In this document: positions 50,445-59,407 of the stretch, piece after piece
How positions within the stretch are numbered: position 1 is the stretch's first letter
Layout: every line of letters starts with the position of its first letter
Assembly: GCA_964477265.1 (NCBI GenBank)
Contig: CAYZDJ010000009.1
Location: forward strand, 1-64,000
DNA length: 64,000 bases
Origin: CAIVPM01 sp964477265
Lineage (GTDB): Bacteria; Bacteroidota; Bacteroidia; Chitinophagales; Chitinophagaceae
Direction of reading: 5' to 3'
Notes under the pieces: model-generated
Told to the model about the DNA's origin: nothing
Databases searched by the model: none
Seen by the model: the letters and a program-made list of their open reading frames with translations, nothing else
Position numbers and translations under genes: made by a program

Positions 50445-51377
50445 TTAGTTGTAGTTGGTTTCTTTGACAATGTATAGTGGTCGTTCTTTGCTTTGCATAA
50501 ATAATTTGCCAAGATATAAACCAATAATGCCAAGTATTAAAAGTTGAAGGCCTCCAAAAAAAGCTATGGTTACAATTACTGAAATCCAGCCATGAACAGC
50601 ATTGCCATTAAAGTAACTAATGATTGCATAGGGAATATATAACAATGACAAAGCAGATGAAACAAAACCCAGGTAAATAGCTATGTTCAAAGGTTTGGTA
50701 CTAAATGAAGTGATGCCATTAAGTGCAAACCTTGTCATTTTTTTAAATGTATATTTACTGCTGCCATGTAGTCTGTTGGCTGCAGTATAATGAATAGCTT
50801 TTTGCTTAAAACCTACCCATTTTACCAACCCTCGCCAGAACAAATCTTTTTCGTTGAAATTTTTGGCAATGTTTACAACCTGTTTGCTCATTAACCTAAA
50901 ATCGGCTGTGCCGCTTTCCAATTCAATATCGCTTAGTTTATTTAAAAAATTATAAAAACTTTTCGATGTTTTCTTTTTAACAAAACCCAGTTCCTCAGCA
51001 TCTTTACGAATGGTGTAAACAATATCATAACCATTTTCCCATTCTGCAAGCAATTCAGGTATTAACGTTGGTGGGTGCTGCATATCTCCATCCATAGAAA
51101 TAATTGCATCACCTTTTGCCTTATCAAGTCCAGCCTTTAATGCCATCTGGTGTCCAAAATTTCGTGAAAAGCTGATGTAAAAAATCCTTGAATCAGCTTG
51201 AGATAATTTTTGCAGTTCAATTAAAGTATTGTCTCTGCTGCCATCATCTACAAAAATAATTTCGTAATTGTAATTAACATTTTCAAATACATTATTTATA
51301 GCATTTGCTATGATGCTTACATTTTTTTCTTCGTTAAATGCAGGAATAACAATACTTATAAGTTGTTGCATTTGCAA
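50445..51377 (-). CDS. GT2 glycosyltransferase, polyprenyl-phosphate type (310 aa)
   Basis: The N-terminal GT-A domain has IVIPAFNEEKNV, EIIFVDDGSRDNT and the metal-binding MDGDMQHPP. RLHGSSKYTFKKM in the second half and two C-terminal transmembrane helices match the DPM1/GtrB/ArnC group that makes polyprenyl-phosphate sugars. This would supply the donor for the adjacent GT87-type enzyme. It is the first gene of the operon. Confidence 0.88.
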   Translation of the reverse strand: MQMQQLISIVIPAFNEEKNVSIIANAINNVFENVNYNYEIIFVDDGSRDNTLIELQKLSQADSRIFYISFSRNFGHQMALKAGLDKAKGDAIISMDGDMQHPPTLIPELLAEWENGYDIVYTIRKDAEELGFVKKKTSKSFYNFLNKLSDIELESGTADFRLMSKQVVNIAKNFNEKDLFWRGLVKWVGFKQKAIHYTAANRLHGSSKYTFKKMTRFALNGITSFSTKPLNIAIYLGFVSSALSLLYIPYAIISYFNGNAVHGWISVIVTIAFFGGLQLLILGIIGLYLGKLFMQSKERPLYIVKETNYN

Positions 51378-51578
51378 GCAAAATTTTGGTTTATATTACA
51401 AATGTATGTGTTGGCATTTATTAATAAAACTGCATAACTTTTAAATTAGCATAAATGCGGTAAGCTATTTGTTAATAAAAAAATTAAACTCTTAAGCAAC
51501 GTTTTTGTCATTTTATTTATCTATATATATGGTAAATAAATAATTTTAACGTCTATAAAGAATTCTTGATGTGTTTCT

Positions 51579-54224
51579 ATGAATAAAATTATCATTCTAT
51601 TGGTTATATTTTTATTGGCTATAAATAAGTATGGCAGTGCCTTTCATTTAAAGGGAGGGTGGATTCAATACGAATATTTAAGTACAGACTCTACTGCAAA
51701 AACCAATAAATACAGAATCACAATTCGTCAGTATTTATCATGCTCATCAACCGATCAGCAAATTGATGCTACTGTTTCTCTTGGCATTTTTGATGGAAAT
51801 ACTAATCAACTTTTCAGAACTGTAACTGTACCAGCATCGGGTAATAGTATTATTAGTAAAACAGACTTTGACCCATGTATTACTCCAAAACCAACTGCAG
51901 GTTCTGTGTGTTACAGAATTGATGTTTACACTACTATACAAGACTTGCCATTTAATGAAGGGGGCTACACACTTGCTGTGCAAAGGTGCTGCAGGATTAG
52001 TGGTATTATCAATGTTTCCAACTCGGATCAATTTGGTTTAACATATAGCAACAAAATACCAGGAAGGGTTTTAGGTACTTGGTATGCAAATGATAATAGC
52101 CCATTTTTTGCTACAAAAGACACGGTAATCATTTGCCATAATACACCTTTTGTTTTTGATTTTTCTGCAACTGATGCTGATAGTGATTCTCTTAGATATA
52201 CTTTTTGTGATGGCTTGCATGGAGGAAGTGCAGGTCAGGGAGGAGGTAATCCCAAACCTGACCCACCTTCAAATCCACCTTATTCAACTATTACATACAC
52301 TTCCAGTTTTTCTGGGGGTAATCCATTAGGTTTTATGGTTACTATTGACAGTAAAACTGGTATTATAAGTGGTGTGGCACCAAATGCAACAGGCGACTAT
52401 GTAATTGCAGTTTGCGTTTATGAATATAGAAATGGTGTAAACATTGGTGTTACCCGAAAAGAGATTCATATTAATGTAGCCAATTGCCAACTATCTGCTG
52501 CCGATTTAAAACCTACTTATATCACTTGCGATGGTTTTACACTTGATTTCCAAAACGAATCATCTGCAACTTCTGTTACATCATACAAATGGTATTTTGG
52601 CGATGATTCAACATCGACCAGCCCTACACCAACGCACACATATAAGGACACTGGCGTTTATAATTTAAAGTTGGTTGTTTTGGCTCAGGGTTGTTCAGAT
52701 TCAGCAGAGTCTATAGTAAAAATATTTCCAGGTTTTGTTCCTGATTTTACTGTAACAGGCTTTTGTTTTCAAACGCCATTTCAATTTAAAAATACAACTT
52801 TTGCCAAATATGGTAATGTTGATAGTGTTTTTTGGGATTTTGGCGAAACAGCAATAGATACAGATACTTCAACAAAATTTAACCCAATTTATAAATATCC
52901 AAATGGTGGACAAAGGCAAGTGTATTTATATGCACACAGTAGTAAAGGCTGTGAAAAAGATATCACAAAAACCGTAAATGTTTTGGACAAACCAGTTATT
53001 AACCTTGCGTTTAAAGACACACTTATTTGTAGTATAGATACCTTGCCTTTATCTGCTACATCTACAGCTGGTGTTACGTTTGCATGGACACCTAATAGCT
53101 ATATTTCAAATATACATAGCCAAAATCCTTTAGTGTTTCCTAAAGATACTACGCTATATATTGTAACAGTAACAGATAATGGCTGTATAAATAAAGATAC
53201 TGTAACAGTTAATGTGCTTGACTTTATAACTGTAGATGCTGGCCCTAATGCCAATGTATGCTTGACAGATGACTATAGAATGAAAACAACAAGCTATGCA
53301 TTGGGTTATCAATGGACACCTGCCACAACATTAGATGATTCTACGAAAAAGTTCCCAATAGCAACACCAATTGCTAAAATGCAGAAGTATTATGTTACAG
53401 CTAATTTAGGTAAATGCCAGGATCATGATTCGGTTACGCTGTTTACTTTTCCTTATGCCAAAATAAATTTATCAAGGGATACTTCTATTTGTTTTGGAGA
53501 CTCTATTCAACTTTTTGGAAGCATACTTGCCGATACTTTTTTCTGGCGTCCACTTACAAATCTTGACAACCCTAAATCATTAAGCCCAATTGTAAAGCCA
53601 GCACAAACCACCGATTATATTTTAACTGCAAATTATTTGACAGGATGCTTAAAGCAAGTGCATGATACTGCAAGGATTACTGTAGTGCAGCCATTTACAG
53701 TGTTTGCTGGTAGAGATACTGCTGTTGTATATAATCAACCTTTGCAGTTAAATGCAGTAGTTAAACTGGCAACAGACAAGCAGTTTCAGTGGACAGATAT
53801 TAAAACATCATCTGTATTTGCTAACATACAAAACCCAGTTGTTACTTTTCCTATAACTACAGATAGTGTTTCATATAAAGTAAAAGCATACACTAAAGAA
53901 AATTGCTATGCATTTGATACCATTAAAATTAAAGTGTTTAAAACCATTCCAAGCATTTTTATGCCTGATGCATTTACCCCAAATAATGATGGATTGAATG
54001 ACATTATAAAACCTGTATGTGTTGGTATTGCTACATTAGAACACTTTAACATTTATAACAGATGGGGGCAATTATTATATACAACTTCTCAGGTTAATAA
54101 AGGTTGGGATGGAAGGTTTAATGGTACAATTCAAAATACTGGCACCTATATTTATACTGTTCAAGGCACAGATTATTTGGGTAATGTTATCACTAAAAAA
54201 GGAACAATAGTTTTAATACAGTAG
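51579..54224 (+). CDS. Large secreted PKD-repeat protein with type B T9SS sorting domain (881 aa)
   Basis: A signal peptide (about 1-21) precedes cysteine-containing beta-rich domains, with PKD-type repeats (SYKWYFGDDSTS...THTYKDTG near 340-365; VFWDFGETAID). The C-terminal gliding-motility-associated domain (about 790-881) has FMPDAFTPNNDGLND and FNIYNRWGQLLYT and ends GTIVLIQ, the type B signal read by the type IX secretion system. The protein is likely an exported surface adhesin or filament. It is divergent from the glycosyltransferase operon across a 201-base gap. Confidence 0.88.
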   Translation: MNKIIILLVIFLLAINKYGSAFHLKGGWIQYEYLSTDSTAKTNKYRITIRQYLSCSSTDQQIDATVSLGIFDGNTNQLFRTVTVPASGNSIISKTDFDPCITPKPTAGSVCYRIDVYTTIQDLPFNEGGYTLAVQRCCRISGIINVSNSDQFGLTYSNKIPGRVLGTWYANDNSPFFATKDTVIICHNTPFVFDFSATDADSDSLRYTFCDGLHGGSAGQGGGNPKPDPPSNPPYSTITYTSSFSGGNPLGFMVTIDSKTGIISGVAPNATGDYVIAVCVYEYRNGVNIGVTRKEIHINVANCQLSAADLKPTYITCDGFTLDFQNESSATSVTSYKWYFGDDSTSTSPTPTHTYKDTGVYNLKLVVLAQGCSDSAESIVKIFPGFVPDFTVTGFCFQTPFQFKNTTFAKYGNVDSVFWDFGETAIDTDTSTKFNPIYKYPNGGQRQVYLYAHSSKGCEKDITKTVNVLDKPVINLAFKDTLICSIDTLPLSATSTAGVTFAWTPNSYISNIHSQNPLVFPKDTTLYIVTVTDNGCINKDTVTVNVLDFITVDAGPNANVCLTDDYRMKTTSYALGYQWTPATTLDDSTKKFPIATPIAKMQKYYVTANLGKCQDHDSVTLFTFPYAKINLSRDTSICFGDSIQLFGSILADTFFWRPLTNLDNPKSLSPIVKPAQTTDYILTANYLTGCLKQVHDTARITVVQPFTVFAGRDTAVVYNQPLQLNAVVKLATDKQFQWTDIKTSSVFANIQNPVVTFPITTDSVSYKVKAYTKENCYAFDTIKIKVFKTIPSIFMPDAFTPNNDGLNDIIKPVCVGIATLEHFNIYNRWGQLLYTTSQVNKGWDGRFNGTIQNTGTYIYTVQGTDYLGNVITKKGTIVLIQ

Positions 54225-54256
54225 TTGGCAATAGCTGGGATTAATCTTTAACCAAT

Positions 54257-55459
54257 TTATAAACTTATTCTCTCATATATCCACATTAGCGATAATATAA
54301 TAGCAGCAATAGCTCCAGCATTTTTTATGTAACTGTAAAACGGTTTTTTACTTAGCATTAACAATACAGGTAATACAATAATTACAACTAACAACTGCAT
54401 AGCTTCAATGCCTAAATTAAAACCAAGAATGCTTAATGCCATTTGCTTTGATGACAAACCAAGATTGGATAAAACTGTAGCAAAAGCCAAACCATGTACC
54501 AAACCAAATCCTGAAGCAATATACATTTCCTTGCCAAAAAATAATGGCTTTATACAATGTATAGCTGTAATAAAAATTGAAAAAGCAATTAATACTTCAA
54601 CAGGCTTAACAGGCAATTGCACAATATTTAATGCACCTAAAATTAATGTAAGTGAATGCCCTACAGTAAATGCTGTTACTATTTTTATAACACGTGTAAA
54701 TGAATGTTTTTTATTGTTTGCTGCCTGCCACTTTTTATTTACTACAATCAGGCAAGCTGGTAATAAAAGCATTAACAGAAACAATAAGTGGTCTGTACCT
54801 TCTGCAATATGGCGAATGCCTAAACTAAACATATTTGCAAAACCTTTCCAGCTACTGCCTTTTTGTAAACTGAAAGTAAATGGTTGCACTACATTGTTTT
54901 TTGTGTCCAAACTAATCACTCCAATCTGCTTCTCATTGTTTTGAGTAATTCCATTTTGCCAATCCTGTGTTATTGAAATAATTGCATTATGTGTTACTAC
55001 CTGATGAATGATTACATCATACAACAAGGTAAGTTTTTCATTTCCTATTAATTCTATAGGAGCTTTAAACTCAATGCTGGCAAGTACTTCATTGTATGTT
55101 CCATTAACTTCTGTGTTAATGCTATCATAACCAACATATGTAATTTTCTTTTGCCAAACATTGTTGTTTTGGTCTACAAGTTTTACATGAGCATCAATAT
55201 AGAGCCTTAGTTCATTATTGTATTTGCTTACAAAGTTTTCAATATTGCTGTTAAACTCTTTGCCAAAAGCCAATTCAAATTCACCAATTGGTAACTTCAT
55301 ATTCATCACAATTTTTTTGTGTTGAATATTCATTTGCACAATAGAATTGGGCATTGGGTGAGCCAGCAATTTAATATGAGAAAAAATGATAAGCAGTAAA
55401 ACAAAAAGCCACTTTTTAAATGAGTGGCTGTTTATTTTGTATTGATTTATTGAAGACAT
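54257..55459 (-). CDS. HupE/UreJ-family membrane protein (400 aa)
   Basis: A signal or anchor segment (about 15-34) and a periplasmic beta-rich domain (about 38-195) precede six hydrophobic helices. HupE/UreJ_2 motifs are clear: GIRHIAEGTDHLLFLLMLL, AFTVGHSLTLILG, GFGLVHGLAFA, GFNLGIEAMQ. The family is thought to move nickel or related metal ions; the substrate here is unknown. Its ATG overlaps the DUF3500 stop by one base (TAATG), so both are made together. Confidence 0.82.
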   Translation of the reverse strand: MSSINQYKINSHSFKKWLFVLLLIIFSHIKLLAHPMPNSIVQMNIQHKKIVMNMKLPIGEFELAFGKEFNSNIENFVSKYNNELRLYIDAHVKLVDQNNNVWQKKITYVGYDSINTEVNGTYNEVLASIEFKAPIELIGNEKLTLLYDVIIHQVVTHNAIISITQDWQNGITQNNEKQIGVISLDTKNNVVQPFTFSLQKGSSWKGFANMFSLGIRHIAEGTDHLLFLLMLLLPACLIVVNKKWQAANNKKHSFTRVIKIVTAFTVGHSLTLILGALNIVQLPVKPVEVLIAFSIFITAIHCIKPLFFGKEMYIASGFGLVHGLAFATVLSNLGLSSKQMALSILGFNLGIEAMQLLVVIIVLPVLLMLSKKPFYSYIKNAGAIAAIILSLMWIYERISL

Positions 55460-57072
55460 TATTGCTTTATAAATTTGGTTTGTGTGGTTTGTGTTTCTGT
55501 TTGCAATGTTACAATGTAGTTGCCTTTGCTCAACTTTGAAACATCAATATTTACAAGGCTTGCATTGCTTACAATATTTTTTTCAACAGTTCTTCCATTC
55601 ATATCAAAAACATAATATGTAAGTTTTTCGCCTTCTAGGTTATGGGTAATACTCAGAGTGTTTACAGCTGGATTTGGATAAGCATTTATTGTAACCCTGC
55701 TATCAATATTTATAACCATAATGCTTGAATACTGCACCTTACCATCGTTGTCAACACTTTTTATTCTGTAATAATTTTTTCCTTTTTGTGGATTGGTGTG
55801 AATGTAATTGTAACTACTACCTTGCAAATTATTTTTTGATTCAATAGTAGCAATTGTTACAAAGGTTTTGCCATCTGTACTATACTCTACATCATATTGT
55901 TTGCTGCTTACTTCATAAGTTGTTTTCCAATTTACAGATACAGCGTTATCGCTTACTTTAAATACAGAAACTGATTCCATTTTAATTGGCAAGGTAACAG
56001 TTGTATCTCCTCCAACTGCCGTGTTATAAATTCCATTGGTGCTACCTGTACCACCAAAATCTCTTTTATGGTCTCTCCAAATACTGTGATAATGCACTCC
56101 AGAAAGTATTACTCCATTTTGAACACTAAACTCAATCCACACACCAGCTCCATCAATTCTTACATAATCGTTTTTAGTAGCCAAAGCAGCTGTGCCACTA
56201 TAGGCAATATAAGTTGAGTCAAGTTGATTGGTGTATTGAGCCAAAATTGCAGCAGCATTATTTTCATCAACATCAAGCACATAAGTTTTTATCGCTTCTA
56301 AAACCAATTGTTTTTTTGCAGTGGTTAAAGTACCAACTCTTATGCCCACTTTAGTTGTAGGGAATTGCCAATCTTTTGCAGTGCCTCCATTGGCTGCACC
56401 CAATACTACATCACCAAAAGTCTGCGAAAGTTTAGCACTTGCCAATTCAGTTGTAGTCAATGCAGCAAGCATTGCAGCAAACGCAACTTTCTCTTGATTC
56501 ATTGGTGCATAAGTGGTGCCACTTGTTGTAAAGGTTAATGGTTCTATAGCTTCAAAATGTGGCGTTGGACCAACCATTACTCCATTATTATAAGTATTGG
56601 CAACAGTTTTATGATGCCCAGTCATCATAATTTCAAAAGTACCTGTAAGAGATGGTGTGCCAAAAAATGCTAAATAATAATTACCTGCACCATAAGTTGT
56701 GCCACCACCATTTGCAGCTAAATAATCATCGGCTAACCACAGTTGCACAATTTCATCATAACCTTCATTAGCTACACTTTGATTGCTCATTTCTTTAATA
56801 ATAGCTTTTGCAGCACCCAATTGTGCAGCATTTAATGAGCCAAGTTTTATTCCTAACCTGGCACTCATAGCTGCTGGTAAATTGCTCCAGGTTTGGGCAT
56901 TGGTATATGTATAGGCAAGTTGCAATGTGTTTACCTGTGTTGTAGTTAGCATTGCTTTTAAGCTATCTGCTAAATGAACAATATTGGCTACAGAACCTGT
57001 GGTGCCTGCTTTTGTAGTATTGAGGGTTACAATTAAAAGCAGTGTACAAAAACAAAGTTTCAATTTTTTCAT
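55459..57072 (-). CDS. DUF3500 secreted protein with type A T9SS sorting domain (537 aa)
   Basis: A signal peptide (about 1-22) is followed by DUF3500 (about 30-350), with GAGVWIEFSVQNG and HYHSIWRDHKRDFGG as the most conserved parts. A fibronectin-like segment follows (SVNWKTTYEVSSKQYDVEYS), and the last 80 residues form a type A sorting domain (YPNPAVNTLSITHN...FIKQ). The histidine-rich HYHS/RDHKRD segment could bind a metal, interesting beside a HupE/UreJ transporter. The protein function is unknown. It is exported by the type IX system. Confidence 0.82.
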   Translation of the reverse strand: MKKLKLCFCTLLLIVTLNTTKAGTTGSVANIVHLADSLKAMLTTTQVNTLQLAYTYTNAQTWSNLPAAMSARLGIKLGSLNAAQLGAAKAIIKEMSNQSVANEGYDEIVQLWLADDYLAANGGGTTYGAGNYYLAFFGTPSLTGTFEIMMTGHHKTVANTYNNGVMVGPTPHFEAIEPLTFTTSGTTYAPMNQEKVAFAAMLAALTTTELASAKLSQTFGDVVLGAANGGTAKDWQFPTTKVGIRVGTLTTAKKQLVLEAIKTYVLDVDENNAAAILAQYTNQLDSTYIAYSGTAALATKNDYVRIDGAGVWIEFSVQNGVILSGVHYHSIWRDHKRDFGGTGSTNGIYNTAVGGDTTVTLPIKMESVSVFKVSDNAVSVNWKTTYEVSSKQYDVEYSTDGKTFVTIATIESKNNLQGSSYNYIHTNPQKGKNYYRIKSVDNDGKVQYSSIMVINIDSRVTINAYPNPAVNTLSITHNLEGEKLTYYVFDMNGRTVEKNIVSNASLVNIDVSKLSKGNYIVTLQTETQTTQTKFIKQ

Positions 57073-57184
57073 AACGTGGTGTGTTTGTTTTGGGTAGATA
57101 TCGAATGTAGCAGTAGGTTTAAAACAGTAGTCTGATTTTGTGGTGAAATGACTTTTTTTTGGGGTAAAAAATTAAACACTGAAA

Positions 57185-57877
57185 TTACAGTTTCAATATA
57201 CGTTTCACATCATCTTCATAATTTTTACTTATAGGAATTTCTTCTTCACCCACAGTTATAATTTTTTGCTTTATAGATTGTATAAATTGTATCGCTACAA
57301 TGTATGAACGATGTACTCTAATAAAATATTTGGCAGAAAGCTTATCCAGCAAGGCTTTCATTGTCATCCTAACTACAACATCAGGCTTGCCGTGCAAATG
57401 GATTTTTAAATAATTATCTAACCCTTCAATAAATATAATTTCATTAAGCATTACTTTAACCATTGTATAATCTGCCTTCAGCATAATGAAACTTTCATTC
57501 TTATTAATGATTGTTTCCTTTGCCTTTGAACCATCAACTGCTCGTTGTATAGCCTTTTGAAAACGTTCAAAATCGAATGGCTTCAGTAAATAATCTATCG
57601 CACCAATGTCATAACTTTCCAAGGCATACTCGCTATACGATGTTGTGAAAATGAGCAGGGGCTTATGTTGTAGCTGTTTATAAAAATCTAATCCAGATAT
57701 GGCAGGCATATTAATATCCAACAATAGAACATCAACTTCGTGTTGTTGCAAATAAACCAAGGCAAGGTTTGTTTTGGTAAAACAGTTAATCAAATCAATA
57801 GTCTCAATGCGTTTGCAATAGCTTTCAATTAAGTCTAAAGCCAAAGGTTCGTCATCAATTGCAACAACTTTTATCAT
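57185..57877 (-). CDS. LytTR-family response regulator (230 aa)
   Basis: The N-terminal receiver domain has the acidic pair DDE (8-10), phosphoacceptor D54 (VLLLDINMPAISG), and K105 (YLLKPFDFERF). The C-terminal LytTR DNA-binding domain (about 130-228) has NEIIFIEGLDNYLKIHL and FIRVHRSYIVAI. It overlaps the histidine kinase gene by four bases (ATGA), forming a LytS/LytR-type pair. Target genes are unknown; the divergent alpha-amylase gene is one candidate. Confidence 0.92.
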   Translation of the reverse strand: MIKVVAIDDEPLALDLIESYCKRIETIDLINCFTKTNLALVYLQQHEVDVLLLDINMPAISGLDFYKQLQHKPLLIFTTSYSEYALESYDIGAIDYLLKPFDFERFQKAIQRAVDGSKAKETIINKNESFIMLKADYTMVKVMLNEIIFIEGLDNYLKIHLHGKPDVVVRMTMKALLDKLSAKYFIRVHRSYIVAIQFIQSIKQKIITVGEEEIPISKNYEDDVKRILKL

Positions 57878-58932
57878 ATTAATTCCATTGAAAGATTAAC
57901 GATATAGGTACTTTCATTTTCTTGCACAACAAGAGTGTGCTTGTTGGGATAAAGTAGTTGCAAACGCTCGTTTGTATTAAGCATTCCAATTCCTGTTGTA
58001 TGTATAGTGTTGGAAACAACTGCAACCTTTTTATTAGACACTTTCATTGACAAATTATTATTTGTAACCTCAACATTTATTTCAACCATACAGTGCTCAA
58101 CATCTGGATTGATGCCATATTTAATAGCATTTTCAATGTATGTAACTAATATTAAAGGTGCAATTTCATTGTTGGCTGCATTGCCTGTGCAATTAAAAAC
58201 TATTGTAGCAGTATTACCCAACCTCGACCTTTGCAACTCAATATAATGTTGCAGATAATCCAACTCTTTTTGCAAGGCAATTTTTGTATCATTGGCTTCT
58301 TTAATTGCATAACGCATCAGACCACTTAAATTAATGATAGCATCGGCAGCCTTATCATCTTTTTTTACCACTAAAGAGTAAATGCTATTAAGCGTGTTGA
58401 ATAAAAAATGTGGATTGATTTGTGCTTTTAACGATGCAAGCTGGGCCTTCATTTTCTCTTCCTTAAGCTGCGATAAATGTTCCCTTGTCCTTAATAAAAA
58501 TGCAAAGAAGATGGCTGAGAAAAACAGAGACAAATGTCTGCGAAATTCATCGAACATAAAAGACAATAATGTAAATTGTCTGTGTGGTGCATCGTGTTCG
58601 AAATGCTCTGGTGGAAGATCGTGTTCAATAAAAGGTAAATGCTTACCAGCAAGGTGTGGCAACATTAAAGTAACAGATAAAAAAGCAATGATGGCTATTA
58701 TATATAACACATATTTTTTCTGCAAAAAAAGCTTTGGTAGCAGCAAATAATAATTAAAATAAAAAAAGCAAAGCAGCACAAAATTAGCAATGGTATCCTG
58801 CACAAACACTCTTGACAAAAACATAAAAGGTTCGCCAGGAGGACGAACAAAAGCTAATGTTGGCACTATTAAAAAAAGTGTAACAAAAAACAGGTGGGTA
58901 AATATTTCTTTCTTGAAAATCTTGTGTGGCAT
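57874..58932 (-). CDS. LytS/YehU-type sensor histidine kinase (352 aa)
   Basis: Four hydrophobic helices (residues about 12-145) are followed by the His_kinase domain: LKAQINPHFLFNTLNSIYSL (H near 173), and a C-terminal ATPase with APLILVTYIENAIKYGI and TTGIGMLNTNERLQLLY. There is a His/Pro-rich extracytoplasmic loop (LPPEHFEHDAPHR, about 103-115) that might sense metal. The response regulator follows with an ATGA overlap. Confidence 0.9.
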   Translation of the reverse strand: MPHKIFKKEIFTHLFFVTLFLIVPTLAFVRPPGEPFMFLSRVFVQDTIANFVLLCFFYFNYYLLLPKLFLQKKYVLYIIAIIAFLSVTLMLPHLAGKHLPFIEHDLPPEHFEHDAPHRQFTLLSFMFDEFRRHLSLFFSAIFFAFLLRTREHLSQLKEEKMKAQLASLKAQINPHFLFNTLNSIYSLVVKKDDKAADAIINLSGLMRYAIKEANDTKIALQKELDYLQHYIELQRSRLGNTATIVFNCTGNAANNEIAPLILVTYIENAIKYGINPDVEHCMVEINVEVTNNNLSMKVSNKKVAVVSNTIHTTGIGMLNTNERLQLLYPNKHTLVVQENESTYIVNLSMELI

Positions 58933-59407
58933 TAATGAAATGCTTAAGCTTAGCTACAAATTTGGGAAAGCATTTTGAATTGTATTAGGTAAATCTTTTG
59001 ACAATGTTTTTTTACCACATTTTTTTGGCATTTTACCACAACATTTTTAATTATGCCTTGCTACTCAAAATTACTCTGCAAGAAATTGATGAAAACAAAA
59101 ATGTGGTAATAAAAGCCTAACAATACTATGTTATTGATGTTGTTTCAAATTTAGTTTTCTTAAAATCAATTTATTATGTATCTAACTGCAAAGCATACGA
59201 TGAAAACACAACACTAGTTAGCAAAGGTTTAAACCAAATATTTTTGTATTTATTTGCGAAACCACTGTATTCTTTGCTGTTTAAATAATTTTATACAACC
59301 TCGTATTATAAAATATTCCAGAAAGATTCACTATTTAAATCATTGCAAACATTTTTTGTGTAATTATTACACAGTGCTTATTTTTACAGTCCACAAAAAA
59401 ATGCTGT
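58933..59407. other. Noncoding gap between the kinase and alpha-amylase genes
   Basis: 475 AT-rich bases between divergent genes, with no ORF or RNA I can support. TATTTTTG near 59240 matches the -7 promoter consensus but lacks a good TTTG 19 bases upstream. TTTTTTTTACCACA-like tracts recur near 59007-59045 (TTTTACCACATTTTTTTGGC, then TTTTACCACAACATTTT) and could be a binding site. Confidence 0.4.
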
